Positions 54,960 through 64,000 of a stretch of DNA of 64,000 nt are shown here, one piece after another. The position numbers were made by a program, and so were the translations under genes. The stretch's first letter is position 1. Every line of letters begins with the position of its first letter. The DNA is taken from NCBI RefSeq assembly GCF_002213415.1, contig NZ_NJGU01000014.1, positions 1 through 64,000 of the forward strand, written 5' to 3'. The notes beneath the pieces are model-generated. The model made no database searches. It saw only the letters and a program-made list of their open reading frames with translations, and had not been told where the DNA came from. The stretch comes from Herbaspirillum robiniae. Its GTDB lineage: Bacteria > Pseudomonadota > Gammaproteobacteria > Burkholderiales > Burkholderiaceae_D.

Positions 54960-57008
54960 ATGCCGCGCCCGCTAAAAATAATCCTGTGGCTGCTTGCCAG
55001 CCTGATCCTCGTGATCGCCGCCGCGATCATCTTCATCCTCACCTTCGACTGGAACCGGGCCAAGCCCTGGATCAACAGCCACGTCTCTGAATCGATAGGG
55101 CGCCAGTTCGCCATCAACGGCAACCTGTCGCTGCACTGGCAGCGCGCCGAGCCGACCACGCCACCGGTGACGGGCTGGTCGCGCTGGGTGCCGTGGCCGC
55201 GCCTGCAGGCCGACGACATCACGCTGGCCAATCCCGAGGCCTTCGCCCAGTCCGACAAGATGGCCACGGTGCAGCAGATCACCTTCACGCTCAATCCGGT
55301 TCCGCTACTGGTGCACGACATTTCCGTGCCGACGCTGGAAATCAGGAATCCCGACGTCTCCCTGCTGCGCAACAAGGACAGTGTGAACAACTGGACCTTC
55401 AAGACCAGCGACAGCGGTCCCTCTCCGTGGAACCTGAAGCTGGGGCGCCTGATCCTGCGCCAGGGCAAGCTGGCGCTCGACGACGCCACGCAAAAGATCG
55501 ACATCAAGGCCGAGATCGACACCCTCGACCCGGACCGGGAAAAGGTCTACGGCCTGGGCTGGAAGCTCAAGGGCAGTTTCAACGGCGCGCCGGTCGCGGG
55601 CGAGGGCAAGGCCGGCGGCGTGCTGTCGCTGCAGGACCAGTCGCAACCCTATCCCCTGCAGGCCAACGTCAAGGTGGGCAAGACGGCGATCGGCGTGCGC
55701 GGCACGCTGACCAAACCCGCCGAACTGGCCGCGCTGGACCTGCGCCTGTCGGTGTCGGGCGCCAGCATGGGCAATCTCTATCCGCTGACCGGCGTGCTGC
55801 TGCCGGAGACGCCGCCCTTCGCCACCGAGGGTCGGCTGGTGGGCAAGATCGACGCCAAGCACAGCGAATGGAGCTATGAGGAATTCACCGGCAAGGTCGG
55901 CGCCAGCGACATCGGCGGCAGCCTGTTCTACAACACCGCCGGCCAGCGGCCGCGGCTGGATGGCGCGATCACCTCCCAGCTGCTGCGCTTCGACGACCTG
56001 GCGCCCCTGATCGGCGCCGACTCCAACACCGAGAAGGCCAACCGCGGCGCCGAGGAGCGCCAGCCGACGGACAAGGTGCTGCCGGTCAAACCCTTCAGCA
56101 CCGAGGCCTGGGGCGCGCTGGACGCCGACGTCAAGCTGACCGGCAAGCGCATCCTGAAGGAAAAGGACCTGCCCATCAGCGACCTGCAGGCGCACCTGAT
56201 CCTGAAGGACAAGGTGCTCACGCTCGATCCGCTGAACTTCGGCGTGGCCGGCGGCAACCTGACCTCGACCATTCGGCTCAACGGCCAGGACAAGCAGATG
56301 AAGTCCGACATGAAGCTGTCGGCGCGGCGCCTGAAGATTCAGCAGCTGTATCCGGAGCTGGCCTCATCCAAGACCAGTTTCGGCGAGATCAACGGCGACG
56401 CCCGGCTGTCGGCGACCGGCAACTCGGTGGCGGCCATGCTGGGCTCGGCCAACGGCGAGGTGAAGACGCTGGTGAGCCAGGGCGCGATCAGCAAGTTCCT
56501 GCTGGAGGCGGCCGGGCTGAATGTGGGCAATGTGGTCATCAGCAAGCTGTTCGGCGACAAGGAAGTAAAGCTGAACTGCCTGGCCGGCGACCTGCCTGTG
56601 AACAACGGCGTCATGCAGGCCAAGACCCTGATCCTGGACACCGAAGACGCGCTGATCCTGGTCGACGGCACGGTGGACATGAAGCAGGAGAAGTTGGACC
56701 TGAACGTGCATCCCAAGAGCAAGGGCCTGCGCATCATCTCGCTGCGCTCGCCGCTGTACGTGAAGGGCACGTTCAAGAACCCGGATGTCGGCGTCAACGC
56801 CGGCGTGCTGGCCTTGCGCGCCGGCGGTGCGGTGGCGCTGGGCCTGCTGGCGCCGGTCACGGCCATCCTGCCGCTGATCAATGTGGACGGCGAACAGAAG
56901 GCCGATTGCGCCAACCTGCTGGAAGAGGTGAAGAAGGCGCCGCAGGCCCCGCCGCCGGGCAAGAGCCCGGCGAAAAACAGCAGTGGAAAAGTTGCGCCCA
57001 AAAAATAG
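54960..57008 (+). CDS. AsmA family protein
   Basis: A 682-residue protein anchored by an N-terminal TM helix (IILWLLASLILVIAAAIIFI) with a long periplasmic part. The AsmA-type N-domain contains INSHVSESIGRQFAINGNLS, and the C-terminal AsmA_2-like part contains LSARRLKIQQLYPELASSKT and INGDARLSATGNSVAAMLGS. It ends in a Lys/Pro-rich tail. AsmA proteins are implicated in phospholipid traffic to the outer membrane. The ATG at 54960 fits a signal anchor; another at 54927 lacks a ribosome site. Confidence 0.9.
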   Translation: MPRPLKIILWLLASLILVIAAAIIFILTFDWNRAKPWINSHVSESIGRQFAINGNLSLHWQRAEPTTPPVTGWSRWVPWPRLQADDITLANPEAFAQSDKMATVQQITFTLNPVPLLVHDISVPTLEIRNPDVSLLRNKDSVNNWTFKTSDSGPSPWNLKLGRLILRQGKLALDDATQKIDIKAEIDTLDPDREKVYGLGWKLKGSFNGAPVAGEGKAGGVLSLQDQSQPYPLQANVKVGKTAIGVRGTLTKPAELAALDLRLSVSGASMGNLYPLTGVLLPETPPFATEGRLVGKIDAKHSEWSYEEFTGKVGASDIGGSLFYNTAGQRPRLDGAITSQLLRFDDLAPLIGADSNTEKANRGAEERQPTDKVLPVKPFSTEAWGALDADVKLTGKRILKEKDLPISDLQAHLILKDKVLTLDPLNFGVAGGNLTSTIRLNGQDKQMKSDMKLSARRLKIQQLYPELASSKTSFGEINGDARLSATGNSVAAMLGSANGEVKTLVSQGAISKFLLEAAGLNVGNVVISKLFGDKEVKLNCLAGDLPVNNGVMQAKTLILDTEDALILVDGTVDMKQEKLDLNVHPKSKGLRIISLRSPLYVKGTFKNPDVGVNAGVLALRAGGAVALGLLAPVTAILPLINVDGEQKADCANLLEEVKKAPQAPPPGKSPAKNSSGKVAPKK

Positions 57009-57254
57009 GCATCAGGGAAATTGACGTTTTGACCATCCGGGGCCGGGGGATAACTCTCCCGGCCTCGTCTTTTTTCGATCACTTTTTTGATCTGTGCACA
57101 GGCGCACAAAAATGCGCTGCCCGGTGAAAACATCAAAAAATGCTCTGGAATAAGCTCAACAGGTGGGAAAAACGACCGGAAATCAGCCCGAAACGGCCAG
57201 AAATGCGGGATTCCGGAAAATTGCCCGGCCGATCAGGTTTTCGGCCGGACGAAA

Positions 57255-57490
57255 ATCAGCCTGTGGATAAAGTTCTGAATAACTTTTTCACGGATTGGGG
57301 ACAAGCCCGAAAGTTATCCAAAGCCGAAAATTTATCCAAGAAATATTCGGGCGCCATACAGGCCTTGCCAAGTGTTTATACTTTTCGCAAGCGCCTGATT
57401 TTTTTCCGGTAAACCAAGTTATCCACAGAAAGTGGCGAGTGTTAACCATTACCTACTAATTTTATATACAGACTTATTCTAAAAGCCTGA
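57255..57490. repeat. DnaA-box module, copy A
   Basis: Within the gene-free gap 57009-57716. Boxes: TGTGGATAA 57262-57270, TTATCCAAA 57314-57322, TTATCCAAG 57332-57340 and TTATCCACA 57419-57427, then GTTAACCATTAC at 57441 and an AT-rich tract (ATTTTATATACAGACTTATT). Intervals between box starts are 52, 18 and 87 bp, against 53, 18 and 88 in copy B at 58065-58340. The arrangement of R-type boxes next to an AT-rich tract resembles an origin unwinding unit. Another TTATCCACC occurs at 57667-57675. Confidence 0.8.
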
Positions 57491-57716
57491 AAACCCGAAC
57501 TTCGGCGGCGAACGCGAAAAGCGGTGCGTAAAACACCGCAGATGTTGTTCTTCAGGAAAGACCTGTTGATGCAAGACGAATGCGTTTTCCTGACTTCTGC
57601 GAAGCGCAGGCACTCGGCAATGAAAAAACGCTTGTGGAGAAGTGAAAAGCCGGCGCGCGGGATAAGTTATCCACCGCCGATGGCGGCCAAGGCCCGCCAA
57701 GGCATCAAAACGGCCC

Positions 57717-58019
57717 TCAGCCCTTCAAGTCGACGGCGTCCGGGACCTCCAGCACCAGATCCGACTCGGCCTGCGCTACGCAGGGCAGGATCCATCCTTC
57801 GGCTTTTTCCTCCCTGGTCAAACCCGGCCATTCGATCTGGTAACTGATTTGTCCACTGCCGAGCTTGCACATGCAGGTCCGGCAGGTGCCGTTGCGGCAG
57901 GAATTGGGCAGGCGGATCGACTGCGCCAGCGCCGATTGCAGCAAGGACAGCTTGTTTTGTTGCTCGAATTGCATGCCCGAAGGCTGGAGTTGGATGAGAT
58001 GCGGTCGATCGGGACTCAT
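57717..58019 (-). CDS. 2Fe-2S ferredoxin
   Basis: A 100-residue plant-type [2Fe-2S] ferredoxin. The cluster ligands are in SCRNGTCRTCMCKL (three Cys of CX4CX2C, the fourth in ILPCVAQAESD about 30 residues later). Small size and lack of other domains indicate a stand-alone electron carrier, probably serving an oxygenase or reductase encoded elsewhere. An upstream in-frame start to 58032 is possible. It sits exactly between the two copies of the DnaA-box module. Confidence 0.92.
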   Translation of the reverse strand: MSPDRPHLIQLQPSGMQFEQQNKLSLLQSALAQSIRLPNSCRNGTCRTCMCKLGSGQISYQIEWPGLTREEKAEGWILPCVAQAESDLVLEVPDAVDLKG

Positions 58020-58064
58020 GGCGCGTCAACAAGCCTTTTTATTTGGTCTTTTTACCGATTTTTG

Positions 58065-58340
58065 GGCGGCCTGTGGATAAGTCTTTGCATATCAGGCGCA
58101 TGGATTGGGTATATCTAGGCAAAGTTATCCAGTGCCGAAATTTTGTCCAAGATCTGTTCCTCGACAATCCCAAAGCTTACCAAGCGTTTATCAAGGACGT
58201 AAACGACTGATTCTTTTCATGTAAACCAAGTTATCCACAGAAAAATCCGACGTTAACCATTACTACTATCCTTATATATATCCTTTTAACTTAAAGAACA
58301 GAAACCAGGGAACAGCGTGGACAACTCAACTTCCACGTGA
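58065..58340. repeat. DnaA-box module, copy B
   Basis: Within the gene-free gap 58020-58506. Boxes: TGTGGATAA 58072-58080, TTATCCAGT 58125-58133, TTGTCCAAG 58143-58151 and TTATCCACA 58231-58239, then GTTAACCATTAC at 58252 and AT-rich TTATATATATCC. Shared sequence with copy A includes GTAAACCAAGTTATCCACAG and GAAACCCGAAC-like ends. Mean distance between copies is about 810 bp, same orientation. Confidence 0.8.
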
Positions 58341-58506
58341 AAAACAGGAAACCCGAACCGCTCAAGGCCTTGACCAGCACGGTGTTGCAACGAAGGTCCT
58401 TTGGGTTCGGCAACAAAGACGATGAAACCTGGCAAGCAGTCTGCTCCAGCACTGCAGGCTGGATGCGACGTCCCGATGTCCGTCAGATCGAGCTGGGTTG
58501 AGCAGT

Positions 58507-59391
58507 TCAGTGCTTCCAGACTTCCTGCAATACCTGGAACACCGCCTTGACGGTGTCGTTGTTCTTTTGTCTATCCAGGGAAATGAAGCTGAGCTCTGTG
58601 GACAATTCAACCGCGTCCGCAATGACCAACCCGTGGGCATGCGCCTGGCTCAGGGCGATCGACTCGCGCGCCAGCGACAGGCCGACCCCGGATTTCACCA
58701 GGTCCAGCATCGAAGACTCCTGGTCGACCAGGGCGACGGTGTCGGGTTTGACCTTGTGTTCGGCAAATACCTTGGACAGCAGCCGGTGGTGCGCGGACTC
58801 GGGCGGGGTCCAGATCCAGGGCAGGCGCGACAATTCCTTCCAGCCTTTGCCGGCGACCCGGCTTTTCCAGCCGGCCGGGGCGATCACGTTGTAGGTGAAG
58901 GGCGTCAAGGTCATGGCGTGAAAGCCCTTGCCCGGATCGCCGAGGAAAAAGCCGACATCGAGCCGGCCTTCGCGGATTTCATTCAAGACCGAACCCGACA
59001 TGTGGTGCGACAGCTTGGTCGAGAGTTGCGGATGGCGTTCGACCAGCAGTTTGAGGAAGGCGCCCAGCCGGATGAACTCCGGGTCGAGGATGGTGCCGAT
59101 GGCAAGCGAGCCGGCGATATTGGTCCCGCTTGCCTGCAGTGCCGCCGCGTGGCGGCGCAACTCCTGAAGATCGGCCAGTACCCGCTCTGCCAGCGGCAAC
59201 AGTTTGTTGCCTTCGACCGTCAACACCATGCCGCCGGCGCTGCGCGTGAACAATTGAAGTCCCAGGTGTTCTTGCAGGGATTTGATCTGCAGGCTGACCG
59301 CGGGTTGGGTTACGTGCAGCTTCTCAGCGGCGCGGGTCAGGGTGCCTTCACGTGCGACGCTGATAAATGCACGTAATTGAATGATATCCAT
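58507..59391 (-). CDS. LysR-family transcriptional regulator
   Basis: A 294-residue LysR regulator starting MDIIQLRAFISVAREGTLTR, then AAEKLHVTQPAVSLQIKSLQ (helix-turn-helix), with effector domain blocks GSLAIGTILDPEFIRLG and VDQESSMLDLVKSGVGLSLA. Divergent from the methylmalonate-semialdehyde dehydrogenase gene over 323 bp, so that gene and perhaps the GMC oxidoreductase behind it are candidate targets. Confidence 0.93.
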   Translation of the reverse strand: MDIIQLRAFISVAREGTLTRAAEKLHVTQPAVSLQIKSLQEHLGLQLFTRSAGGMVLTVEGNKLLPLAERVLADLQELRRHAAALQASGTNIAGSLAIGTILDPEFIRLGAFLKLLVERHPQLSTKLSHHMSGSVLNEIREGRLDVGFFLGDPGKGFHAMTLTPFTYNVIAPAGWKSRVAGKGWKELSRLPWIWTPPESAHHRLLSKVFAEHKVKPDTVALVDQESSMLDLVKSGVGLSLARESIALSQAHAHGLVIADAVELSTELSFISLDRQKNNDTVKAVFQVLQEVWKH

Positions 59392-59714
59392 CGCTAAGTT
59401 CTGCCAATTGCAATAAATAGAGGTTTAACAAGTCTGTGGATAAACAGTGGAAAGTCCATGTATATCTCGTGCATATCCTCTGTATAAGCCCGGTATATCC
59501 CGGTGGATAGCATGTGGGCAAGTCGCCGGATCCAGGCAAATCAATTATAAGTATTTTTTATGTTGTTGCTGATAATTACTCATTGGATAGGATGGCGTTG
59601 CAGCGCTATTCTTGCTCCGACCGATTGACAGTCATTGCCCGCATCCATCGCCGGGCCACCGGATCAGGAGACGGATCCGGCTCGGTTCTACGGAAAATAA
59701 CCAAAGGAATACTT
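59392..59714. promoter_or_regulatory. Divergent promoter region with a DnaA box
   Basis: This 323-bp gap separates the LysR and mmsA-like genes. It contains an exact TGTGGATAA at 59435-59443 and AT-rich runs (TATAAGTATTTTTTATG near 59545) likely to hold promoters. LysR-type T-N11-A sites cannot be singled out by eye. Confidence 0.5.
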
Positions 59715-61226
<1,512 letters not shown>

Positions 61227-61238
61227 GTACAAGGATGT

Positions 61239-61336
61239 GTCGTCCTGACGAAGGTCAGGGCCCAGTGTCGTTCGTCGTTCGGCAGCCGTCGAGCCACGAT
61301 GAACGACACTGGATCCCGGCCTGCGCCGGGATGACG
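61239..61336 (-). repeat. Single REP/BIME-like unit
   Basis: One compact pair of the palindromes found in the arrays at 16.2 and 32.4 kb: GTCCTGACGAAGGTCAGG (61242 onward, slightly diverged) and GGATCCCGGCCTGCGCCGGGATGAC (about 61311-61335), in the orientation of array 2 but with only about 50 bp between them. It lies in the gap between two genes and shows the un-amplified form. Confidence 0.85.
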
Positions 61337-61392
61337 ATGAATGGATGGCGACCAGCGCCGACAATAACAACGACAATAACACCGGAGACACC

Positions 61393-63015
61393 ATGCAATC
61401 GGCAGGGCAATACGACTACATCATCATCGGCGCCGGCACGGCCGGCTGCGTGCTGGCCAACCGGCTTTCCAAACAGCCCGGCGTGAAGGTGCTGCTGCTG
61501 GAAGCGGGCGCCAAGGACGACTACATCTGGATCCACATCCCGGTCGGCTATCTCTATTGCATCAACAATCCGCGCACCGACTGGCTGTTCCGCACCGAGG
61601 CCGATCCGGGGTTGAACGGACGCAGCCTGATCTACCCGCGCGGCAAGGTGCTGGGCGGCAGCTCCTCGATCAACGGCATGATCTACATGCGCGGCCAGGC
61701 GCGCGACTACAACGAGTGGGCGCAGCTGACCGGCGACGACAGCTGGCGCTGGGAGAACGTGCTGCCGCTGTTCAGGAAGAGCGAGGACTACTACGGCGGC
61801 AGCGGCGAATTCCACGGCGCCGGCGGCGAATGGCGAGTGGAGAAGCAGCGCCTGCGCTGGGACATCCTCGACGCCTTCCGCGAGGCGGCGGCCGAAACCG
61901 GCATTCCCAAGATCGACGACTTCAACCGCGGCGACAACGAGGGTTGCGGCTACTTCGACGTCAACCAGAAACGCGGCGTGCGCTGGAACGCGTCGAAGGC
62001 TTTCCTGCGCCCGGCAATGAAGAGCGGCAACCTCGACATCATGACCGGTTCGCACGTGAAGAAGCTGCGCTTCTCCCAGGGCGAGAACGGCCCGGTGTGC
62101 ACCGGCGTGGAGTTCACCGGCGGCGGCGGCGAGTGGTTCGCCGAATCGAAGAAGGAGACCATCCTCTCGGCCGGCGCGATCGGCTCGCCGCATATCCTGC
62201 AGATGTCGGGCATCGGCGCGCCGGAGCTGCTGGCCAGGCACCAGGTGCCGGTGGTGCACGCGCTGGCGGGCGTGGGCGAGAACCTGCAGGATCACCTGCA
62301 GATCCGCACCGCCTTCAAGGTCAGCGGCGCCAAGACGCTCAACGCGATGGCGTCCAGCCTGGTGGGCAAGATGATGATCGGGCTTGAATACATGTTCAGG
62401 CAGAGCGGACCGATGTCGATGGCGCCGTCGCAGCTGGGCGCCTTCGCCAAGTCCGATCCGTCGCAGGCGACGGCCAACCTCGAGTACCACGTGCAGCCGT
62501 TGTCGCTGGAGAAGTTCGGCGATCCGCTGCATGCTTTCCCGGCCTTTACCGCCAGCGTATGCAACCTGCGGCCGACCTCGCGCGGCCATGTGCGGCTCGC
62601 ATCCGTGGACCATGCGCTGGCGCCGAAGATCACCACCAATTATCTCGCCACGCAGGAAGATCTGAAGGTCGCGGCCGACTCGCTGCGCCTGACGCGACGC
62701 ATCGCCGCGGCGCCCGCGCTGGCCAGGTACAAACCTGAAGAATTCAAGCCGGGCCTGCATTACGAGACCGAAGAGGATCTGCATCGCGCCGCCGGCGAAG
62801 TGGGCACGACGATATTCCATCCCGTGGGCACTTGCCGCATGGGACGGGACGACGACGCGCTGGCCGTGGTGGACTCGCAATGCCGTGTGCGCGGGGTGGC
62901 AGGACTGCGTGTGGCAGACGCTTCCGTGATGCCTTCCATCACGTCCGGTAATACCAACTCGCCGACGGTGATGATCGCCGAGAAAGTCGCTTCCCATCTG
63001 CTTTCCGGGCGCTGA
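61393..63015 (+). CDS. GMC family oxidoreductase (choline/alcohol dehydrogenase-like)
   Basis: A 540-residue FAD enzyme. The dinucleotide-binding motif is [18 protein letters not shown], then GMC signatures [20 protein letters not shown] and [17 protein letters not shown]; the C-terminal active-site region has [11 protein letters not shown] (catalytic His) and the Asn of [17 protein letters not shown]. It is BetA/AlkJ-like, oxidising an alcohol to an aldehyde. Start at 61393 follows CGGAGA; a 16-residue longer reading overlaps the repeat unit. Substrate unknown. Confidence 0.92.
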   Translation: MQSAGQYDYIIIGAGTAGCVLANRLSKQPGVKVLLLEAGAKDDYIWIHIPVGYLYCINNPRTDWLFRTEADPGLNGRSLIYPRGKVLGGSSSINGMIYMRGQARDYNEWAQLTGDDSWRWENVLPLFRKSEDYYGGSGEFHGAGGEWRVEKQRLRWDILDAFREAAAETGIPKIDDFNRGDNEGCGYFDVNQKRGVRWNASKAFLRPAMKSGNLDIMTGSHVKKLRFSQGENGPVCTGVEFTGGGGEWFAESKKETILSAGAIGSPHILQMSGIGAPELLARHQVPVVHALAGVGENLQDHLQIRTAFKVSGAKTLNAMASSLVGKMMIGLEYMFRQSGPMSMAPSQLGAFAKSDPSQATANLEYHVQPLSLEKFGDPLHAFPAFTASVCNLRPTSRGHVRLASVDHALAPKITTNYLATQEDLKVAADSLRLTRRIAAAPALARYKPEEFKPGLHYETEEDLHRAAGEVGTTIFHPVGTCRMGRDDDALAVVDSQCRVRGVAGLRVADASVMPSITSGNTNSPTVMIAEKVASHLLSGR

Positions 63016-63227
63016 AACTAAATTTTGCGAGGGCTGACCAATACGGTACTTATACGTATTGTAGGAATGGTACGACTCGGCTACTATGCGCCAAATATTA
63101 AAACGAGCTTCTCGAATCGCCAGATAAGAACGGCGGTCCCTTATGCCAAAAGCGTCAGGAGATCCGCGGAAGGGCAGGCCTTGACGACCGGATCACCGGC
63201 GCGGGCATCAAAGGGAAAGATGAGACT
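63016..63227. promoter_or_regulatory. Intergenic region before the ABC transporter operon
   Basis: This 212-bp gap has AT-rich sequence (ACGGTACTTATACGTATTGTAG and AAATATTAAAACG) where the promoter of the rightward operon is expected. No specific operator was recognised. Confidence 0.45.
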
Positions 63228-63998
63228 ATGACAGACGTCATTCTGGAGACACGGAACCTGACGAAGGAATTCAAGGGTTTCACGGCAGTAAGCGCGGTCA
63301 ACCTCAAAATTGAGCGCGGCCACATTCATGCATTGATCGGCCCCAACGGCGCCGGCAAGACTACCTGTTTCAACCTGCTGACCAAGTTCCTGGTGCCGAC
63401 CTCGGGCCAGATCCTGTTCAACGGCAAAGACATCACCATGGATGCTCCCGCGCAGATCGCGCGCCAGGGCATCATCCGTTCGTTCCAGATCTCGGCGGTG
63501 TTCCCGCACATGAGCGTGCTGGAGAACGTGCGTATCGGACTGCAGCGCAAGCTCGGCACTTCCTTCCATTTCTGGAAGAACGGCGAGAGCCTGAAGCAGC
63601 TCGACGAGCGCGCGATGGCCTTGCTCGACGAGGTCGACCTGACCAGCTTCGCGCACACCACCACGGTGGACCTTCCCTACGGCCGCAAGCGCGCCCTGGA
63701 GATCGCCACCACGCTGGCCATGGAGCCCGAGCTGATGCTGCTGGACGAACCCACCCAGGGCATGGGCCACGAAGACGTGGACCGCGTCACCGCGCTGATC
63801 AAGAAGGTCTCGGCCGGCCGCACCATCCTGATGGTGGAGCACAACATGAGCGTGATCGCAGGCATCTGCGACCGCATCAGCGTACTGCAGCGCGGCGCCT
63901 TGCTGGCTGAAGGCACCTACGCCGAAGTCTCGCGCAACCCGCAGGTGATGGAAGCCTACATGGGCACCGCCGCCACCGAACTGCAGGGAGCGCACTGA
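63228..63998 (+). CDS. Branched-chain amino acid-type ABC transporter ATP-binding protein (LivG-like)
   Basis: A 256-residue ABC ATPase. Walker A GPNGAGKTT, Q-loop in IIRSFQISAVFP, the LivG/LivF-type signature LPYGRKRALEIA, Walker B LMLLDEPTQGMG and H-loop His in ILMVEHNMSVIAG. These proteins pair with LivF and the LivHM permeases for uptake of branched-chain amino acids, amides or urea. The stop overlaps an ATG at 63998 (TGATG), the start of the next gene, which runs off the window and is probably livF. Confidence 0.92.
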   Translation: MTDVILETRNLTKEFKGFTAVSAVNLKIERGHIHALIGPNGAGKTTCFNLLTKFLVPTSGQILFNGKDITMDAPAQIARQGIIRSFQISAVFPHMSVLENVRIGLQRKLGTSFHFWKNGESLKQLDERAMALLDEVDLTSFAHTTTVDLPYGRKRALEIATTLAMEPELMLLDEPTQGMGHEDVDRVTALIKKVSAGRTILMVEHNMSVIAGICDRISVLQRGALLAEGTYAEVSRNPQVMEAYMGTAATELQGAH

Positions 63999-64000
63999 TG

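Noticed and set aside
58362-58640. 92-codon minus-strand open frame upstream of copy B
   Set aside because: Overlaps the end of the LysR gene and has no conserved features or start signal.

Overview
The window is GC-rich chromosomal DNA from a betaproteobacterium, most likely Oxalobacteraceae and close to Herbaspirillum. That placement is inferred from gene content, GC-rich codon use and the dnaA-dnaN-gyrB block; no database was searched. No tRNA or rRNA gene was seen.

Layout. 0-5.2 kb: a LysR regulator divergent from a succinyl-CoA:acetate-type CoA-transferase, then a second LysR divergent from an MFS exporter. 5.2-16.2 kb: an iron-uptake region with Fur-like boxes, a PepSY membrane protein, and two consecutive FecI-FecR-TonB receptor signalling sets (the first receptor is IutA-like, the second ferrichrome/FcuA-like) separated by a DUF2325 gene. 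16.2-17.2 kb: an array of about 207-bp REP-like units. 17.2-18.3 kb: a GST divergent from an HxlR regulator. 18.3-28.0 kb: a leftward exopolysaccharide locus (wecB, bcsB-like, nfrB-like synthase with c-di-GMP-type MshEN repeats, nfrA-like TPR outer-membrane protein, lipoprotein), resembling the phage N4 glycan receptor pathway plus a BcsB-type subunit. 28.4-33.1 kb: an orphan ABC ATPase, a chemoreceptor, a glutaminase and a second REP array (177-bp units). 33.3-38.8 kb: a DUF445 protein, a GntR regulator, a BMP-type binding protein with a flavin reductase and a nucleoside deaminase, and a Sir2 protein.

38.8-44.8 kb is a visibly AT-richer island set next to gyrB. It holds an XRE regulator, a protein combining an Hsp90/MutL-type GHKL ATPase with a histidine-kinase-like second GHKL domain, a translationally coupled receiver-domain protein with an unrecognised C-terminal domain, a C5-cytosine methyltransferase and a Vsr nuclease. 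No restriction endonuclease is recognisable. This is the best candidate for an undescribed (probably defence) system.

44.8-51.1 kb is gyrB, dnaN and dnaA (leftward), with a 1.1-kb DnaA-box-rich gap between dnaN and dnaA. 51.5-64 kb carries a YafJ-type amidotransferase, two small paralogous proteins sharing a 30-nt identical 3' element, a LysR, an AsmA protein, a ferredoxin flanked by two diverged copies of a four-DnaA-box/AT-rich module with almost identical box spacing, a LysR, methylmalonate-semialdehyde dehydrogenase, a GMC oxidoreductase, and the start of a branched-chain amino-acid-type ABC transporter operon.
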